Assembly: GCF_015244745.1 (NCBI RefSeq)
Contig: NZ_JABCQI010000001.1
Coordinates: forward strand, 434,001 to 498,000
DNA length: 64,000 bases
Direction: 5' to 3'
Source: Gluconobacter cadivus
GTDB lineage: Bacteria; Pseudomonadota; Alphaproteobacteria; Acetobacterales; Acetobacteraceae
Both the position numbers and the translations under genes were made by a program. Positions 26,743 through 36,567 of this stretch are shown in pieces. The first letter of the stretch is position 1, and each line of letters begins with the position of its first letter. The notes beneath the pieces were generated by a model. It ran no database searches. It worked only from the letters and a program-made list of their open reading frames with translations, and had not been told where the DNA came from.

Positions 26743-27924
26743 TTATGCTGTGAGATGATTTTCTCCCGTTACGGGAACCGCGACAGCCCAGACAAAATCG
26801 GTCTCACCGGGCATTTGCCCTATCCGTGGCCACAGGATCAGTCGACCCTGATGCCACACACCCGGAAGACAACGGGCAGCGGCATAGGGAATACCCAGCC
26901 TGCGCAGATCCAGTCCGTGCACGGCGTCACCCAAAGGTCCGATCACACTGTCTGCCGGAATATCATGCATCAGCAGACGCCAGCGTCCGTCCCAGACACA
27001 CCCTTCCTTTGCCGCAAGCGGGGCAGCAAGAGCGCGTTCCTCTCGAACGAGGATCACGCCGCTGCCAAAACGCCCGGCCGGTTGAATCTGAACGCCAGAC
27101 AGCGTGCCGCATCCTTTTTCCAGCAACAGCCGTACGGCCTCTCTCGCGGGGCGGTACGCATGCCCTGAAACAAGCCGGATCAGAGCGGACAGAGTCTCTT
27201 CGTTCATCCCGGCCTGTTCCAGAAAAACCCATCCCTCGGGATGCCAGACGGCATGGGATGCAAGATTTTTGGCCAGTACCACCTCACGACTCCGGTTTTC
27301 CTGGCGTGCCGTCAGATGAAGGGTCTGGATATTGCGCCTTTGCTCAGGTGTCAGATCCTGCCGCCACCGCACCCGCTCGAACCGTCGGTTGGCATTCGAC
27401 GGGTCCTCGATCCATGGCAGACCCGCGGCTTTCAAAGTCAGTCTCAGGCGCGATGGGTCGAGCGTTAAAAGCGGACGCAACACCCAGATACGCCCTCGCA
27501 CAGCGCTCATCTGAATGCCACCCAGCCCCAGAGGTCCGCTCGCGCGCAGACTCCGCATCCACACGGTTTCATCCTGATCGCCCGCATGATGTGCCACAAG
27601 AAGATCCAGACATCCTGCTGCAACGCAGGCCGCCTCCAGCGCCTCGAACCGTGCCTCGCGCGCCCGTTCCTGCAATCGCCCTTTCGGAAACGGCGCGAGC
27701 GTCAGGAGGCGGGCGGGTACATCCATGGCGGCAAGCCGTTCAACCGTCAGCCGTGCTTCGGCAGCCGATTCAGGCCGCAGGGCATGATCAACCACGAAAG
27801 CCACGACATTGCGTCGCCAGCGCCGAGCCAGAAACGCGAGCGCCATGGAGTCGGCGCCCCCCGAAACAGCAAGGGCAATCGGAGCGTCCGGGATATCAGG
27901 TGGCCAAGGGCCGAGACCTGACAT
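26743..27924 (-). CDS. tilS: tRNA(Ile)-lysidine synthase
   Basis: A 393-residue enzyme that converts the wobble cytidine of the AUA-reading tRNA-Ile to lysidine. The N-terminal PP-loop ([15 protein letters not shown]) and the [17 protein letters not shown] segment are diagnostic. The ATG at 27924 has AGGG 5 bases upstream and gives the usual N-terminal length; a TTG at 27978 would add 18 residues without a ribosome site. It lies between cpoB and ftsH, as in other alphaproteobacteria. Confidence 0.93.
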   Translation of the reverse strand: MSGLGPWPPDIPDAPIALAVSGGADSMALAFLARRWRRNVVAFVVDHALRPESAAEARLTVERLAAMDVPARLLTLAPFPKGRLQERAREARFEALEAACVAAGCLDLLVAHHAGDQDETVWMRSLRASGPLGLGGIQMSAVRGRIWVLRPLLTLDPSRLRLTLKAAGLPWIEDPSNANRRFERVRWRQDLTPEQRRNIQTLHLTARQENRSREVVLAKNLASHAVWHPEGWVFLEQAGMNEETLSALIRLVSGHAYRPAREAVRLLLEKGCGTLSGVQIQPAGRFGSGVILVREERALAAPLAAKEGCVWDGRWRLLMHDIPADSVIGPLGDAVHGLDLRRLGIPYAAARCLPGVWHQGRLILWPRIGQMPGETDFVWAVAVPVTGENHLTA

Positions 27925-27986
27925 CAGGCCCTGAAATTCGCATTCCCCGACCGGATGATCGGGTCCTGCTTCCAACAACGCGGGTT

Positions 27987-28862
27987 TCAGTGACAGGCAG
28001 CACGGCTCCGGAATGTCGTCTCGGCGCTCTTCACCCGCGGCGCAGGGGTTGGAAATTCCGATTTCAGCTTATCAAGAGCCTGACACGCCGAGTTCTTGTC
28101 CCCCAACGCCAGCATCGAAGCGGCCACACCCAACAGGGAATCCTGCGCCTTCTGGGACTTCGGAGCCTTCGTATAGGCGTCATAATAAGCAACCGCAGAC
28201 TGGCGATACTGCTTCTGTCCTGCCAGAGACTGGGCCAGAAGGAACTGTGCATCCACTTTACCAGACAGACTATGGGCTGTTTTCACGGCAAAACGCGCAT
28301 TGCTCTCCGCATCCGTATAGTTCCCGGATCTAAGAGACGCATTTCCAACCTTCAACGCATCCAGAGCGGTTTTCGGCTGCTCGGCGGCGTCCGGAGTAGC
28401 AGCGGAGGCTTTGTCCTCGGCTGCTGCCGGAGTTTTAGCTGGAGCAGGTGTCGAAGCCCCGCCTCCGCCATTTTGGGAAGCAAACTGCATGTCCGAAATC
28501 TGCTTGGACACATTGGCCTGATTGTCGCGGACGGAGTTGCTGAGCTGATCCAGTTCGCCACGCATCTGGCGGTTCTGTTCTTCCAGAGCCGAAACGCGCT
28601 CCAGAAGCTGGGCCGTCAGGTTGCCATCGCCCGCCGAAACCGGAGCCGCTGCCGTCGCACTGGGGGCACTCAGGCCGCCGCCATTCTGAACCTGTGAGAG
28701 CTGCTGACGCAGGGAGGCAATTTGATCCTGCAAAGCAATCGCCTCGCGTGAGGAAATTTCCCCGCTATCCGGCGCATCCTGTGCCACGGCCGGGAGGACA
28801 GGCGAAAGGACGGAAAAAGCCGTGCCCAGAAAGACGGCACGCAGGGAACGGGACAGCACCAT
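27987..28862 (-). CDS. cpoB: Tol-Pal accessory protein CpoB (YbgF)
   Basis: A 291-residue periplasmic protein. It has a Sec signal peptide ending in AVAQ, a coiled-coil region ([16 protein letters not shown] and [17 protein letters not shown]), a low-complexity Ala/Pro linker, and a C-terminal TPR domain (repeats starting near [15 protein letters not shown]). CpoB coordinates outer-membrane constriction with peptidoglycan synthesis in the Tol-Pal system. The ATG at 28862 has CAGGAG 7 bases upstream. It follows pal on the same strand across a terminator. Confidence 0.92.
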   Translation of the reverse strand: MVLSRSLRAVFLGTAFSVLSPVLPAVAQDAPDSGEISSREAIALQDQIASLRQQLSQVQNGGGLSAPSATAAAPVSAGDGNLTAQLLERVSALEEQNRQMRGELDQLSNSVRDNQANVSKQISDMQFASQNGGGGASTPAPAKTPAAAEDKASAATPDAAEQPKTALDALKVGNASLRSGNYTDAESNARFAVKTAHSLSGKVDAQFLLAQSLAGQKQYRQSAVAYYDAYTKAPKSQKAQDSLLGVAASMLALGDKNSACQALDKLKSEFPTPAPRVKSAETTFRSRAACH

Positions 28863-28932
28863 AACGGATCTCCTGAGACAAACTCGCACTCACGGGCACG
28901 CAGGCAGGTCATACGTGCAACATGCGCCCAGT

Positions 28933-28970
28933 CATAAAACAGAAACGGCCGGGGGATAATCCCCCGGCCG
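28933..28970 (-). terminator. Rho-independent terminator between pal and cpoB
   Basis: A perfect 10-bp GC-rich stem (28961-28970 with 28946-28955, 5-base loop) is followed on the minus strand by the T-rich tail TTTCTGTTTT. It lies just past the pal stop, so cpoB is probably expressed by readthrough or from its own promoter. Confidence 0.85.
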
Positions 28971-29006
28971 CTCATCATCCCAGTCCGTCAGGCCTGAAAC
29001 GTCTGT

Positions 29007-29486
29007 TCAGCGAACAGACGTGATGGCGTTACGGTTCTGTGCCCAGGCCTGCTCGTCGTCGCCATCAGCGGTCGGACGATCCTTGCCGTAGGAGATCGTG
29101 GTGATGCGCGAAGCGCTCACGCCCTTGGCGACCAGATAGTCGCGGGCTGCGTTTGCACGACGCTGGCCGAGAGCAATATTGTACTCTTCCGTGCCACGGT
29201 CATCGCAGTTACCAGCGACCTGGATGCTGACCTGCGGGTACTTTGCGAGCCATGCAGCCTGCTTGTCCAGCGTAGCGCGGGCTTCTTCAGAGAGCTGGGA
29301 CTGGTTCAGCTCGTAGAAGACGCGGTCGCCGACATTGGCAACCAGATCGGCTTCGCTGCCGGGCGTCGGGCCAGCTTCCTGAGCGACGGCGCCTGCGCCA
29401 TTGCTGTCACCCTTGTTGGTGTTGCCGTTGGAACAGGCTGCGAGAACAAGCGCCAGACCAAGCGCGCCAAATACCTTGAACTTCAT
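29007..29486 (-). CDS. pal: Peptidoglycan-associated lipoprotein Pal
   Basis: A 159-residue outer-membrane lipoprotein. The signal peptide ends in the lipobox LVLAAC with the lipidated Cys18, followed by a short Gly/Asn linker and a C-terminal OmpA-like peptidoglycan-binding domain (VAGNCDDRGTEEYNIALGQRRANAA, with the conserved Asp and Arg). Pal links the outer membrane to peptidoglycan and binds TolB. The ATG at 29486 is fixed by the lipoprotein signal. It is separated from tolB by a GH32 gene, which is unusual. Confidence 0.96.
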   Translation of the reverse strand: MKFKVFGALGLALVLAACSNGNTNKGDSNGAGAVAQEAGPTPGSEADLVANVGDRVFYELNQSQLSEEARATLDKQAAWLAKYPQVSIQVAGNCDDRGTEEYNIALGQRRANAARDYLVAKGVSASRITTISYGKDRPTADGDDEQAWAQNRNAITSVR

Positions 29487-29751
29487 GTGTCTCAATCCTG
29501 AGAACGGCCCCACAGCGGGAACCGAATGCGGAAAATGCCGCGTTATTCCGGACCACCTCTTTCCTGTTCGGAACAGACAGGAATCGGTTCCGATCCCTGC
29601 ATGCCAACCTTGAAAATCAGTGGCCATAAGCGCCCATACTCATGACTCGAATCACCGGTCAAGTGCCGTGTTAACGCCGGTTAAATGTGAAAAGTTCGAT
29701 TCATAATCGGAACCAGAAATTTCGGCATAAATGTCACAGCTATTCTGAAGA

Positions 29752-29773
29752 ATGTGGCAGAATTCTGCCACAT
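29752..29773. repeat. 22-bp perfect palindrome upstream of pal
   Basis: An 11-bp arm (29752-29762) is followed at once by its exact reverse complement (29763-29773), centred on GAATTC. It begins at the last base of the GH32 stop codon and lies about 270 bases upstream of pal. Without a loop or T-run it looks more like a dimeric-protein binding site than a terminator, though it could also fold as a hairpin at the GH32 3' end. Confidence 0.55.
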
Positions 29774-31284
29774 CATCGAAACCAGCGTGCTTTCACGCTC
29801 CTGAAACATGCGCTGCCTGCGTAGCTGCCCAGCGTTACAGTCGTAGCATGAGGAGAGGGAAAGACCACCTCCGTCATCCTGACGAGTCCGTCAGCCGCGA
29901 AAATCTCGACCGAACTCCGGTCCACAATAACTCTCAGACGAACACCCCCATCCTGTGGAGGAAGGGGTGCCACATGCCGCGTCGTAAAGGTCGTGTCCGG
30001 TACCAAAACCCCTGACCGACTGCGGTCTACAACCAGTTCCCGACGTGTGGGGTCGTAGAGGATCTCGGTGCCAAACATGCCATCCTCCGTCGCCGCCACA
30101 GTCAGCACCGCCACGTCTCCGTCAGGCTCAATAACCAGTTGGAGTTCAAGCACCGCATCCGCGAAATCCGTACAGTCCGCAACGCTATCGGGAAGCTTCC
30201 AGACCACTTCTGCTTCCGGGCGGATGTCGCTGGCCACAAAGACCTCGACCGGAGCGCCAAGACTGACTGGGTTTTGCTTCATCAAAAGCGTACCGTCCTC
30301 CTGCCGCACAAGGGACAGATGCGTCGGAAGCGTCATCTGGCCGCGCCATGGAACGGTCGGCGTCTGGTTGGCGTAGTTCCAGTTGCCCATCCAGCCGATA
30401 CTGACGGGTGTGGGCGTTCCGGCGAAGCAGACAATCGCATAATTGTCCGGTCCATAATCCATCCAACGATACTGCCAGGGATCATCTGTGGCCGTTGGCT
30501 GCTCTGCGGGCGTGAAGATCGTGCCGTCGAACTCTCCGACGTAATAGAACGTCCCAGATCCACCTGTCAGACCACCGGGATTGACGCTGACGATCATCAC
30601 CCAGCCGGAAGCCCCAGCCTCCCCCTCAATCGGGAGCCGCGTCAGAACCGGTACTTCCCACAGCATGTCCGGCGTATGATAGCCGGGCGGCCGAAAGTCG
30701 CTGAGGAACTCCCAGTGCAGAAAATCGGTGGAGCGGAAGAGCTTGACCACCTGCTGTTCGGCCTCGACCGCCGTCAGCACCCAGTATCCGCCCTCTTCAT
30801 ACCAGCACAGTGCCGGGTCCCGGAAATTCCGGGACACCGGATCGAGCGTCAGAACCGGATTGTGAGCGTAGCGGGTCCAGTTCGCTCCACGATCCAGACT
30901 GACCGCAACCGAAACCGCCTGGGTGCCGTCTTCCTGCTCGCCCGGCATGTCGCGGAATACGCTGGTGTAGAGCGCTAGAAGCGGAGGATTTTCGTCTGTT
31001 CCCAGACTGCTGCGATTGTCTCGGTCATAAATCACCGTGCCGGAATAGATCTGCTCCTGCGGTGTGGACGGCAGCGCAATCGGTTGCTCTTCCCAATGCA
31101 GCAGATCACGGCTGGTGGCATGACCCCAGGAAATATAGCCCATGACGGGCTCGACCGGATTGTGTTGGTAAAAGAGGTGATACACACCATCAATCAGGAT
31201 CGGCCCGTTCGGATCATTCATCCAGTTCCGGGCCGGGGCATAATGCAGCAGCGGACGCCACTGCCGTGTCTCCTGAAGGGACAT
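29773..31284 (-). CDS. GH32 beta-fructosidase (sucrase / levanase type)
   Basis: A 503-residue glycoside hydrolase family 32 enzyme that releases fructose from sucrose or fructans. The nucleophile motif WMNDPNGP is near the N-terminus, the transition-state motif FRDPAL near residue 150, and the acid/base Glu in MLWEVPVL near residue 205 (the usual WECP Cys is Val). A C-terminal beta-sandwich follows. There is no signal peptide, so it acts in the cytoplasm, as sucrose- or sucrose-phosphate hydrolases do. The ATG has CAGGAG 7-8 bases upstream. It sits between tolB and pal with no sugar transporter or regulator nearby. Confidence 0.92.
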   Translation of the reverse strand: MSLQETRQWRPLLHYAPARNWMNDPNGPILIDGVYHLFYQHNPVEPVMGYISWGHATSRDLLHWEEQPIALPSTPQEQIYSGTVIYDRDNRSSLGTDENPPLLALYTSVFRDMPGEQEDGTQAVSVAVSLDRGANWTRYAHNPVLTLDPVSRNFRDPALCWYEEGGYWVLTAVEAEQQVVKLFRSTDFLHWEFLSDFRPPGYHTPDMLWEVPVLTRLPIEGEAGASGWVMIVSVNPGGLTGGSGTFYYVGEFDGTIFTPAEQPTATDDPWQYRWMDYGPDNYAIVCFAGTPTPVSIGWMGNWNYANQTPTVPWRGQMTLPTHLSLVRQEDGTLLMKQNPVSLGAPVEVFVASDIRPEAEVVWKLPDSVADCTDFADAVLELQLVIEPDGDVAVLTVAATEDGMFGTEILYDPTRRELVVDRSRSGVLVPDTTFTTRHVAPLPPQDGGVRLRVIVDRSSVEIFAADGLVRMTEVVFPSPHATTVTLGSYAGSACFRSVKARWFR

Positions 31285-31326
31285 GGGAATTCTCCTGTTC
31301 AAGCAGTCTTTGCGACGCCCTACAGG

Positions 31327-31348
31327 AAAAAGGGTTCCCCACCCTTTT
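31327..31348 (-). terminator. Weak terminator between tolB and the GH32 gene
   Basis: On the minus strand AAAAGGGT (31341-31348) pairs with ACCCTTTT (31328-31335) across a 5-base loop, and the second arm runs into Ts. It lies about 40 bases after the tolB stop and suggests that tolQRAB ends here and the GH32 gene is a separate unit. Confidence 0.55.
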
Positions 31349-31388
31349 GCAAATCCGCGCCCCCGAACCGGAAGCGCGGAACACAGCC

Positions 31389-32750
31389 TCAGCCGTTGCG
31401 CGGTGACCAGGCCGGATCGGACGCACCCGTCGAGGTCCGGATCGGACGCTCGTTAAAGCCCGTAATATCGATCGTCCCGATCCCCGATGCAAAGCCCGCA
31501 CCGCCCGCACCGGCTGCGCTCTGGCGGCAGAACGCCAGCACACGGCCATTGGGGCAGAAGGTCGCGCTATCAACGGTAAAGCCCTGCGTCAGAATACGCT
31601 CACCGCTGCCATCCGGGTTCATCACCCCGAGCGAGAATCCGCCGCCGCCGATGCGCGTAAAGGCGATCAGGTCTCCACGCGGGGACCAGACCGGCGAACC
31701 ATACTGGCCGGTACCATAGGAAATCCGCTTCGCCGGACCACCCGACGCACTCATGATATAGAGCTGCGGGCTGCCACCGCGATCCGAGTTGAACACGATC
31801 TGGCTGCCATCCGGGCTGAAGCACGGGCTGGTGTCGATTGCGCCATTGGAATTGGTAATCTGACGCTTTGCACGCGAGGCCAGATCGACAATGAAAATAT
31901 CCGACCCGCTGCCACGCGTAGCGGACAGCACGACGGAACCGCCGGTCGGCGAGAAACGCGGGGCAAAGGAAATGCCCGCGAACTCACCCAGAATCTGCTG
32001 ACGACCGGATGCCAGATCGAACAGGTACACGCGCGGACGATTGTTGGCGTAGGACATGAACGCAATCTGGTCGCGCACCGGGTTGAAGCGCGGCGTCAGC
32101 GTCAGCCATTCGCCGTTCGTCAGCATCCGTTCGTTGGCACCATCCTGATCCATCAGGGCCAGACGTGTGATCTGATGATGACGCGGGCCGGTGCGGGCGA
32201 TATAGGCGATGCGGGTGTCGAAATAGCCCTTCTCGCCCAGCATCCGCTCATAAATCACATCCGCGATAATATGCGCGATGCGACGCCAGTTGGACGTCGA
32301 GGCCGTGTAAGCCGTGCCCTGAAGCTGCTGGCCGGACAGCACGTTCCACAGACGCATCTCAACACGCACACTGCCCGAACCGATCGCCTGTCCGGAAACG
32401 GCCGCACGAGCCCCCTGCGCCTTGAGTGCACTGAAATCGGGCGTGGAGCCGGGCGGCACGTCGCCGCTCATGACCTTGAACAGGCCGGTGCCGTTCAGGT
32501 CGGACGTGATGACACCGGAAATCTGTTCACCCAAGCCTGCCCCGAAATTCGGGATGACAATGGGGATCGGCTCCTGACGGGCCTGATCGACGGTAATTTC
32601 AGCCTCACCGGGGCCAGAGGCAGCTGCGGACTGGGCAAAAGCGGCCAGAGGCGTTGCCAGAAGGCCACCAGCAGCGGTGGCTCCCAGAACGGAGCGGCGC
32701 GAAAACAGCGCGCTCAGGGCCTCGGCGTCGGTATCGGGAATGAAGGACAT
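31389..32750 (-). CDS. tolB: Tol-Pal translocation protein TolB
   Basis: A 453-residue periplasmic protein with an N-terminal TolB domain (PIPIVIPNF near residue 65) and a C-terminal beta-propeller of WD40-like repeats (FSPDGSQIVFNSDRGG, WSPRGDLIAFTR and similar). It binds Pal and relays the Tol-Pal cycle. The leader has a twin-Arg motif (FSRRSVLG) before its hydrophobic stretch and AFAQS cleavage region, so Tat export is likely, where many TolB proteins use Sec. The ATG at 32750 has GAGGA 6 bases upstream; the tolA stop is 16 bases away. Confidence 0.95.
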   Translation of the reverse strand: MSFIPDTDAEALSALFSRRSVLGATAAGGLLATPLAAFAQSAAASGPGEAEITVDQARQEPIPIVIPNFGAGLGEQISGVITSDLNGTGLFKVMSGDVPPGSTPDFSALKAQGARAAVSGQAIGSGSVRVEMRLWNVLSGQQLQGTAYTASTSNWRRIAHIIADVIYERMLGEKGYFDTRIAYIARTGPRHHQITRLALMDQDGANERMLTNGEWLTLTPRFNPVRDQIAFMSYANNRPRVYLFDLASGRQQILGEFAGISFAPRFSPTGGSVVLSATRGSGSDIFIVDLASRAKRQITNSNGAIDTSPCFSPDGSQIVFNSDRGGSPQLYIMSASGGPAKRISYGTGQYGSPVWSPRGDLIAFTRIGGGGFSLGVMNPDGSGERILTQGFTVDSATFCPNGRVLAFCRQSAAGAGGAGFASGIGTIDITGFNERPIRTSTGASDPAWSPRNG

Positions 32751-32766
32751 GAGACTTCCTCGTGGA

Positions 32767-33762
32767 TTACGGCCTGAAGACAAAACGCAGCTCATGCGTC
32801 TGACCAAGCATCTTGGAGGGAATGGGCAGATGGGCACAGGTGGGGCTCAGCACCGCATCCCGCGCCCGCTCCGCCAGAACGCGGTAAGACGGGTCGGATG
32901 CCATTTTCGCAGCCGTATCAGGCGCAAATTTGACAATCCGCGCCTCACCGGTCGCGTCGACGGTCACGACCATATGCGCGACAAAACTCGCATAGTTCCG
33001 TGCTTCGGTATCTTCAGTGTAGCAACGGCGCACGGAGCCGCCGATGGCTTTCTGATCCGCCATGGACAGCGACTTCGTAATGTCGCCGTTCGGCACACCG
33101 CCTCCGTTCGGCGCACCACCCTGTGGAGGATTGGCCTTTGCGGTCGGCGCATGGGTCTGCTTCTGATCGGCGCGGAAATTATCCAGCGTTGCCAGCAGCG
33201 AATGACTGTCCGCTTCCGTTTTCTTGGCCGCGTTCGGCTGCGTCATATGCGAAAATTTCGGCATATCCGGCAGCTTGTCGGCTTTCTGTGTCTGCGGGCT
33301 CGGCGGCGCAACCATCGTCGATTTCGACGGTGGTGACGGCGTGGGCGGCGACGCTGGCACAGGCTGCGGGGACTCATCCGTCATTTTCGGCGGAAGCTTG
33401 ATATCCGGCAGCTTCTGCGGCGGCGTCTCCGGCGGAGGCGGCACAGGCTGGGGCGGCGGAGGTGGCGGAGGCGGCTCTTCCGTCGGCGCTTTCAGAGGAG
33501 GCGTCGGAGACGGAGGGGCCTCGTTCTTCACAGGCGCGGGAGCCGGAGCGGGCGCAGGAGCCGGATGATCGGCCTTGACCGGATGGGTCGGCGGGCCAGC
33601 CTGCTCGAACTCCATCTGCACCGTGGGTGGTTCAGGCGGTTCGGGTGGTTTTTCCGGCGGGATTTGAACAATCAGATACGCGATCAGCCCCAGATGAATG
33701 GCGACTGATCCGTAAAGCGCATGACGAAAGCGCCTGTTGTCAGAGCGGCGTGGACGGACCAC
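32767..33762 (-). CDS. tolA: TolA / TonB-like envelope protein
   Basis: A 331-residue inner-membrane protein. A basic N-terminus is followed by one membrane segment (residues 17-33), then a long Pro-rich periplasmic linker with PAPAPAPAPAPV and PPPPPPPQPVPPPPE runs, and a C-terminal domain (SVRRCYTEDTEARNYASFVAH) with the TolA/TonB-like fold. It transmits proton-motive energy from TolQR to TolB-Pal. Classical TolA linkers are Ala/Lys helices; this Pro-rich one is more like TonB, but the position between tolR and tolB decides the name. The start is GTG, 12 bases after tolR. Confidence 0.9.
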   Translation of the reverse strand: MVRPRRSDNRRFRHALYGSVAIHLGLIAYLIVQIPPEKPPEPPEPPTVQMEFEQAGPPTHPVKADHPAPAPAPAPAPVKNEAPPSPTPPLKAPTEEPPPPPPPPQPVPPPPETPPQKLPDIKLPPKMTDESPQPVPASPPTPSPPSKSTMVAPPSPQTQKADKLPDMPKFSHMTQPNAAKKTEADSHSLLATLDNFRADQKQTHAPTAKANPPQGGAPNGGGVPNGDITKSLSMADQKAIGGSVRRCYTEDTEARNYASFVAHMVVTVDATGEARIVKFAPDTAAKMASDPSYRVLAERARDAVLSPTCAHLPIPSKMLGQTHELRFVFRP

Positions 33763-33774
33763 GGCAGGCGCCTC

Positions 33775-34215
33775 TTACTGGCCGCTCTGGGGCTGCTGCG
33801 CGAGAAGCGCAACATGCGTGAAACCGCCCGACGTGATCTGGCCCATGACCTGCATCACCTGTCCGTAGTCGATATGGGCATCAGCACGAACAAAGATGCG
33901 ATGGGTCGGATCGTTCTGCGACTGCGCCTTGAGCTGCTCGATCAACTGGTCGGACGTCACCGGTTGGTCTCCCAGATACAGCGAACCATCCGTTTTCAGA
34001 GAGACCGTGATCGGCTTGGAATCCGAATTGACCGGGCTGGCATCCGTCTTCGGCAGATCCACATTGACACCACTGGTCAGCATCGGCGCCGTCACCATGA
34101 AAATGATGAGCAGCACCAGCATGACGTCCACCAGTGGCGTGACGTTGATTTCCGAGGCGGGCCGACGCTTGCGGCGTCCGCCTCCTCCAGCCCGTCCTCC
34201 CGCAGACATCCCCAT
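33775..34215 (-). CDS. tolR: Tol-Pal inner-membrane protein TolR
   Basis: A 146-residue ExbD/TolR protein. It has a basic Gly-rich N-terminus, the [20 protein letters not shown] membrane segment near residues 22-42 containing the proton-conducting Asp, and a periplasmic domain with [15 protein letters not shown]-type ending. It forms the stator with TolQ. It begins 3 bases after the tolQ stop. Confidence 0.95.
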   Translation of the reverse strand: MGMSAGGRAGGGGRRKRRPASEINVTPLVDVMLVLLIIFMVTAPMLTSGVNVDLPKTDASPVNSDSKPITVSLKTDGSLYLGDQPVTSDQLIEQLKAQSQNDPTHRIFVRADAHIDYGQVMQVMGQITSGGFTHVALLAQQPQSGQ

Positions 34216-34218
34216 GGT

Positions 34219-34962
34219 TCAGGCCTTCCCGCCGGTCGTATCGTCCGCACGTTCCTCGGACTGACGCGACAGAATAGCCGCGAACTCGGTGCCGAAGGCT
34301 TCCATACGATCCGTGAACTTCTCGAATGAGTTGCTCAGACCGTTATAGGCAATATAGGCCGGAATAGCCGTCACGAGACCAATGGCCGTTGCGAACAGGG
34401 CTTCGGAAATACCCGGCGCCACAACGGAAAGATTCGTGTTGTGCATCTGCGCGATGGACGCGAACGAATGCATGATGCCCCAGACCGTTCCGAAAAGACC
34501 GACAAACGGCGCCACCGGGCCGATCGTCGCGAGGAAAATCAGGCGGCGCGTCAGACGATCGTTCTCACGCATGATGGTGATGTCGATGGCGCGGTCTACG
34601 CGCTCGCGCACGCCACCCCGCGACAGGTCGATGCCGCCAATTCGGGCGGAACGGCGCCACTCGCCCATGGCCGCGCCGAAGACGGCCGCCATCGGATGCG
34701 TCGGGCGCGCACCGTCGGATTCGTAGAGATCGTCGAGCGATCCCCCTGACCAGAAACGGTCCTCGAATTCCGTCGCCTCGCGATTGACGCGACGGATTAG
34801 AATGATTTTTTCCGCAATGATCGCCCATACGCCAGCGCTGCACAGCAGCAGACCCAGCATCACCAGCTTTACAACGATGGAGGCGTGCAGGAACAGGTCC
34901 AGAGGCGAAAGACCGGTCGCACCGACCGCCCCAAGCGCACTCGAACTTACCTCATGATCCAC
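34219..34962 (-). CDS. tolQ: Tol-Pal inner-membrane protein TolQ
   Basis: A protein of about 247 residues of the ExbB/TolQ/MotA proton-channel family with three membrane segments, near residues 27-48, 140-160 and 170-195, and the conserved [15 protein letters not shown] region. The GTG at 34962 is preferred because GGAGA lies 6 bases upstream. An ATG at 35010 would add 16 residues but has no good ribosome site. It follows ybgC and starts the tolQRAB run. Confidence 0.93.
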   Translation of the reverse strand: MDHEVSSSALGAVGATGLSPLDLFLHASIVVKLVMLGLLLCSAGVWAIIAEKIILIRRVNREATEFEDRFWSGGSLDDLYESDGARPTHPMAAVFGAAMGEWRRSARIGGIDLSRGGVRERVDRAIDITIMRENDRLTRRLIFLATIGPVAPFVGLFGTVWGIMHSFASIAQMHNTNLSVVAPGISEALFATAIGLVTAIPAYIAYNGLSNSFEKFTDRMEAFGTEFAAILSRQSEERADDTTGGKA

Positions 34963-35039
34963 TGTTCTCTCCTGTACAGATCCTGTCCCTTGCGGGTCAG
35001 GACTCTCCATTGCACTTCACGCGGAAACAGGAAAGTGGG

Positions 35040-35465
35040 TCAGACCTCTCCTGCCTCCAGTTTTCTTACTGCATCACGCCAGCGAGGCGGAATTTTGGCA
35101 GGTTTCATGTCAACGGCACTCAGACAGGCCAGTTCCACGTCGATAACCGTAGCGGTTTCGCCACCCCCGGAATAATTCCGGACGGTCTGACAAAGTTTGA
35201 GCCGCGTCGGGGTCATGGCGTCCAGCGCCGTCTCGATTTCCATTTCATCATCGAGTCGGAGTGGCGAGCGATACCGGATCGCCGCCTGACGCACGACGAA
35301 GACCAGTCCAAAATCGTTCAGAAGTTCTGTCACGGATGCATCCGCATCGCGCATCGCCTCGCTCCGCGCCCGCTCGGCAAAACCCAGATAGCGCGCGTGA
35401 TAGACAATGCCGCCTGCGTCGGTGTCTTCGTAATAAACCCGGAACCTGATCTTGTGCGTGGCCAT
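35040..35465 (-). CDS. ybgC: Acyl-CoA thioesterase YbgC
   Basis: A 141-residue hotdog-fold thioesterase. The N-terminal YYEDTDAGGIVYHARYLGF motif contains the catalytic Asp and is typical of the 4-hydroxybenzoyl-CoA thioesterase/YbgC group. It is the customary first gene of the tol-pal cluster and is thought to act in envelope lipid metabolism. GGAGAG lies 6 bases upstream of the ATG. Confidence 0.94.
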   Translation of the reverse strand: MATHKIRFRVYYEDTDAGGIVYHARYLGFAERARSEAMRDADASVTELLNDFGLVFVVRQAAIRYRSPLRLDDEMEIETALDAMTPTRLKLCQTVRNYSGGGETATVIDVELACLSAVDMKPAKIPPRWRDAVRKLEAGEV

Positions 35466-35517
35466 ACTGTCTCTCCAGTCATGGTGCGCCCATCTCCCGA
35501 ACCGCGTTCAGGATCAT

Positions 35518-36567
35518 TCAGGGCGCGGAATCGTCCTGCTCCAGCGTGGAAAGCAGGTCCACCTGGCTCGCTGGCGGCGTAAGACCGAGATGACGCCATC
35601 CTGCCTCACCCAGCATCCGCCCTCGCGCCGTTCTCAGAACGAGCCCTTCCTGAATGAGATAAGGCTCGATCACGTCTTCCAGCGTATCGCGTGCTTCGGC
35701 AAGCCCTGCCGCCAGTGTTTCCACACCGACCGGGCCACCATGATGATGCTCGGCAATTCGCTTCAGATAGCGCCGATCCATCGCATCCAGCCCGCGCCCG
35801 TCAACCTCAAGCCGCCCCAACGCCGCATCGGCCAACGCCCGGTCCACAACGGCCTGTTTCGAGACGAGTGCGAAGTCACGCACCCGGCGCAACAGACGCC
35901 CGGCAATCCGGGGCGTACCGCGCGAACGGCGGGCAATTTCTTCGGCTCCATCGTCCGTCAGGCGCATCCCGAGCTTTACGGCACCGCGCGAGACGATCGC
36001 CCGCAGTTCTTCCGGCGTATAAAACACCAGCCGTAGCGGAATCCCAAACCGGTCCCGCAAAGGCGTCGCCAGCAGACCAGCCCGCGTGGTCGCGGCCACA
36101 AGCGTGAACGGCGCCAGATCAATCCGCACGGAGCGCGCGGCAGGCCCCTCGCCGATAATCAGATCGAGCTGAAAATCTTCCATCGCCGGATAGAGGACTT
36201 CCTCGATCGCAGGCTGAAGACGGTGGATTTCATCAATGAACAGCACATCGCGCGGCTGGAGATTCGTCAGGATCGCCGCCAGATCGCCCGCCCGCTGGAT
36301 GACCGGCCCGGAGGTCGCCCGGAAACCCACACCCAGTTCCCGCGCGACGATCTGCGCCAGCGTCGTCTTGCCCAGACCCGGTGGTCCGTGCAGCAGAACA
36401 TGATCCAGCGCCTCACCCCGCGCCCTAGCAGCCTCAATGAAGATGGCAAGATTTTCGCGGCTGGCTTTCTGGCCCGTAAAGTCCGCAAGCGTCTCAGGAC
36501 GCAAACCGCCCTCGCCCGTATCCTCGGGCTGACGGGCCGGATCAGTTTCGCGATAGATGTCACTCAT
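35518..36567 (-). CDS. ruvB: Holliday junction branch-migration helicase RuvB
   Basis: A 349-residue AAA+ motor with [11 protein letters not shown] at the N-terminus, Walker [16 protein letters not shown], Walker [10 protein letters not shown] and the C-terminal winged helix ([14 protein letters not shown]). With RuvA it moves Holliday junctions in recombination repair. Its start overlaps the ruvA stop by 4 bases. Confidence 0.97.
   Translation of the reverse strand: MSDIYRETDPARQPEDTGEGGLRPETLADFTGQKASRENLAIFIEAARARGEALDHVLLHGPPGLGKTTLAQIVARELGVGFRATSGPVIQRAGDLAAILTNLQPRDVLFIDEIHRLQPAIEEVLYPAMEDFQLDLIIGEGPAARSVRIDLAPFTLVAATTRAGLLATPLRDRFGIPLRLVFYTPEELRAIVSRGAVKLGMRLTDDGAEEIARRSRGTPRIAGRLLRRVRDFALVSKQAVVDRALADAALGRLEVDGRGLDAMDRRYLKRIAEHHHGGPVGVETLAAGLAEARDTLEDVIEPYLIQEGLVLRTARGRMLGEAGWRHLGLTPPASQVDLLSTLEQDDSAP

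Noticed and set aside
24844-28697. Long plus-strand open frames opposite ftsH, tilS and cpoB
   Set aside because: Same antisense effect; no ribosome sites or recognisable domains, and the minus-strand genes are intact.
29671-29684. TTAA-CGCCGG-TTAA upstream of pal as a second CtrA box
   Set aside because: The spacer is 6 bases, not 7, so it does not meet the CtrA consensus; without binding data I do not call it.
33390-33600. Pro/Ala-coding repeats in tolA as a DNA repeat or recombination element
   Set aside because: The repetition is explained by the Pro-rich linker of TolA; codons vary and there is no exact long repeat unit.
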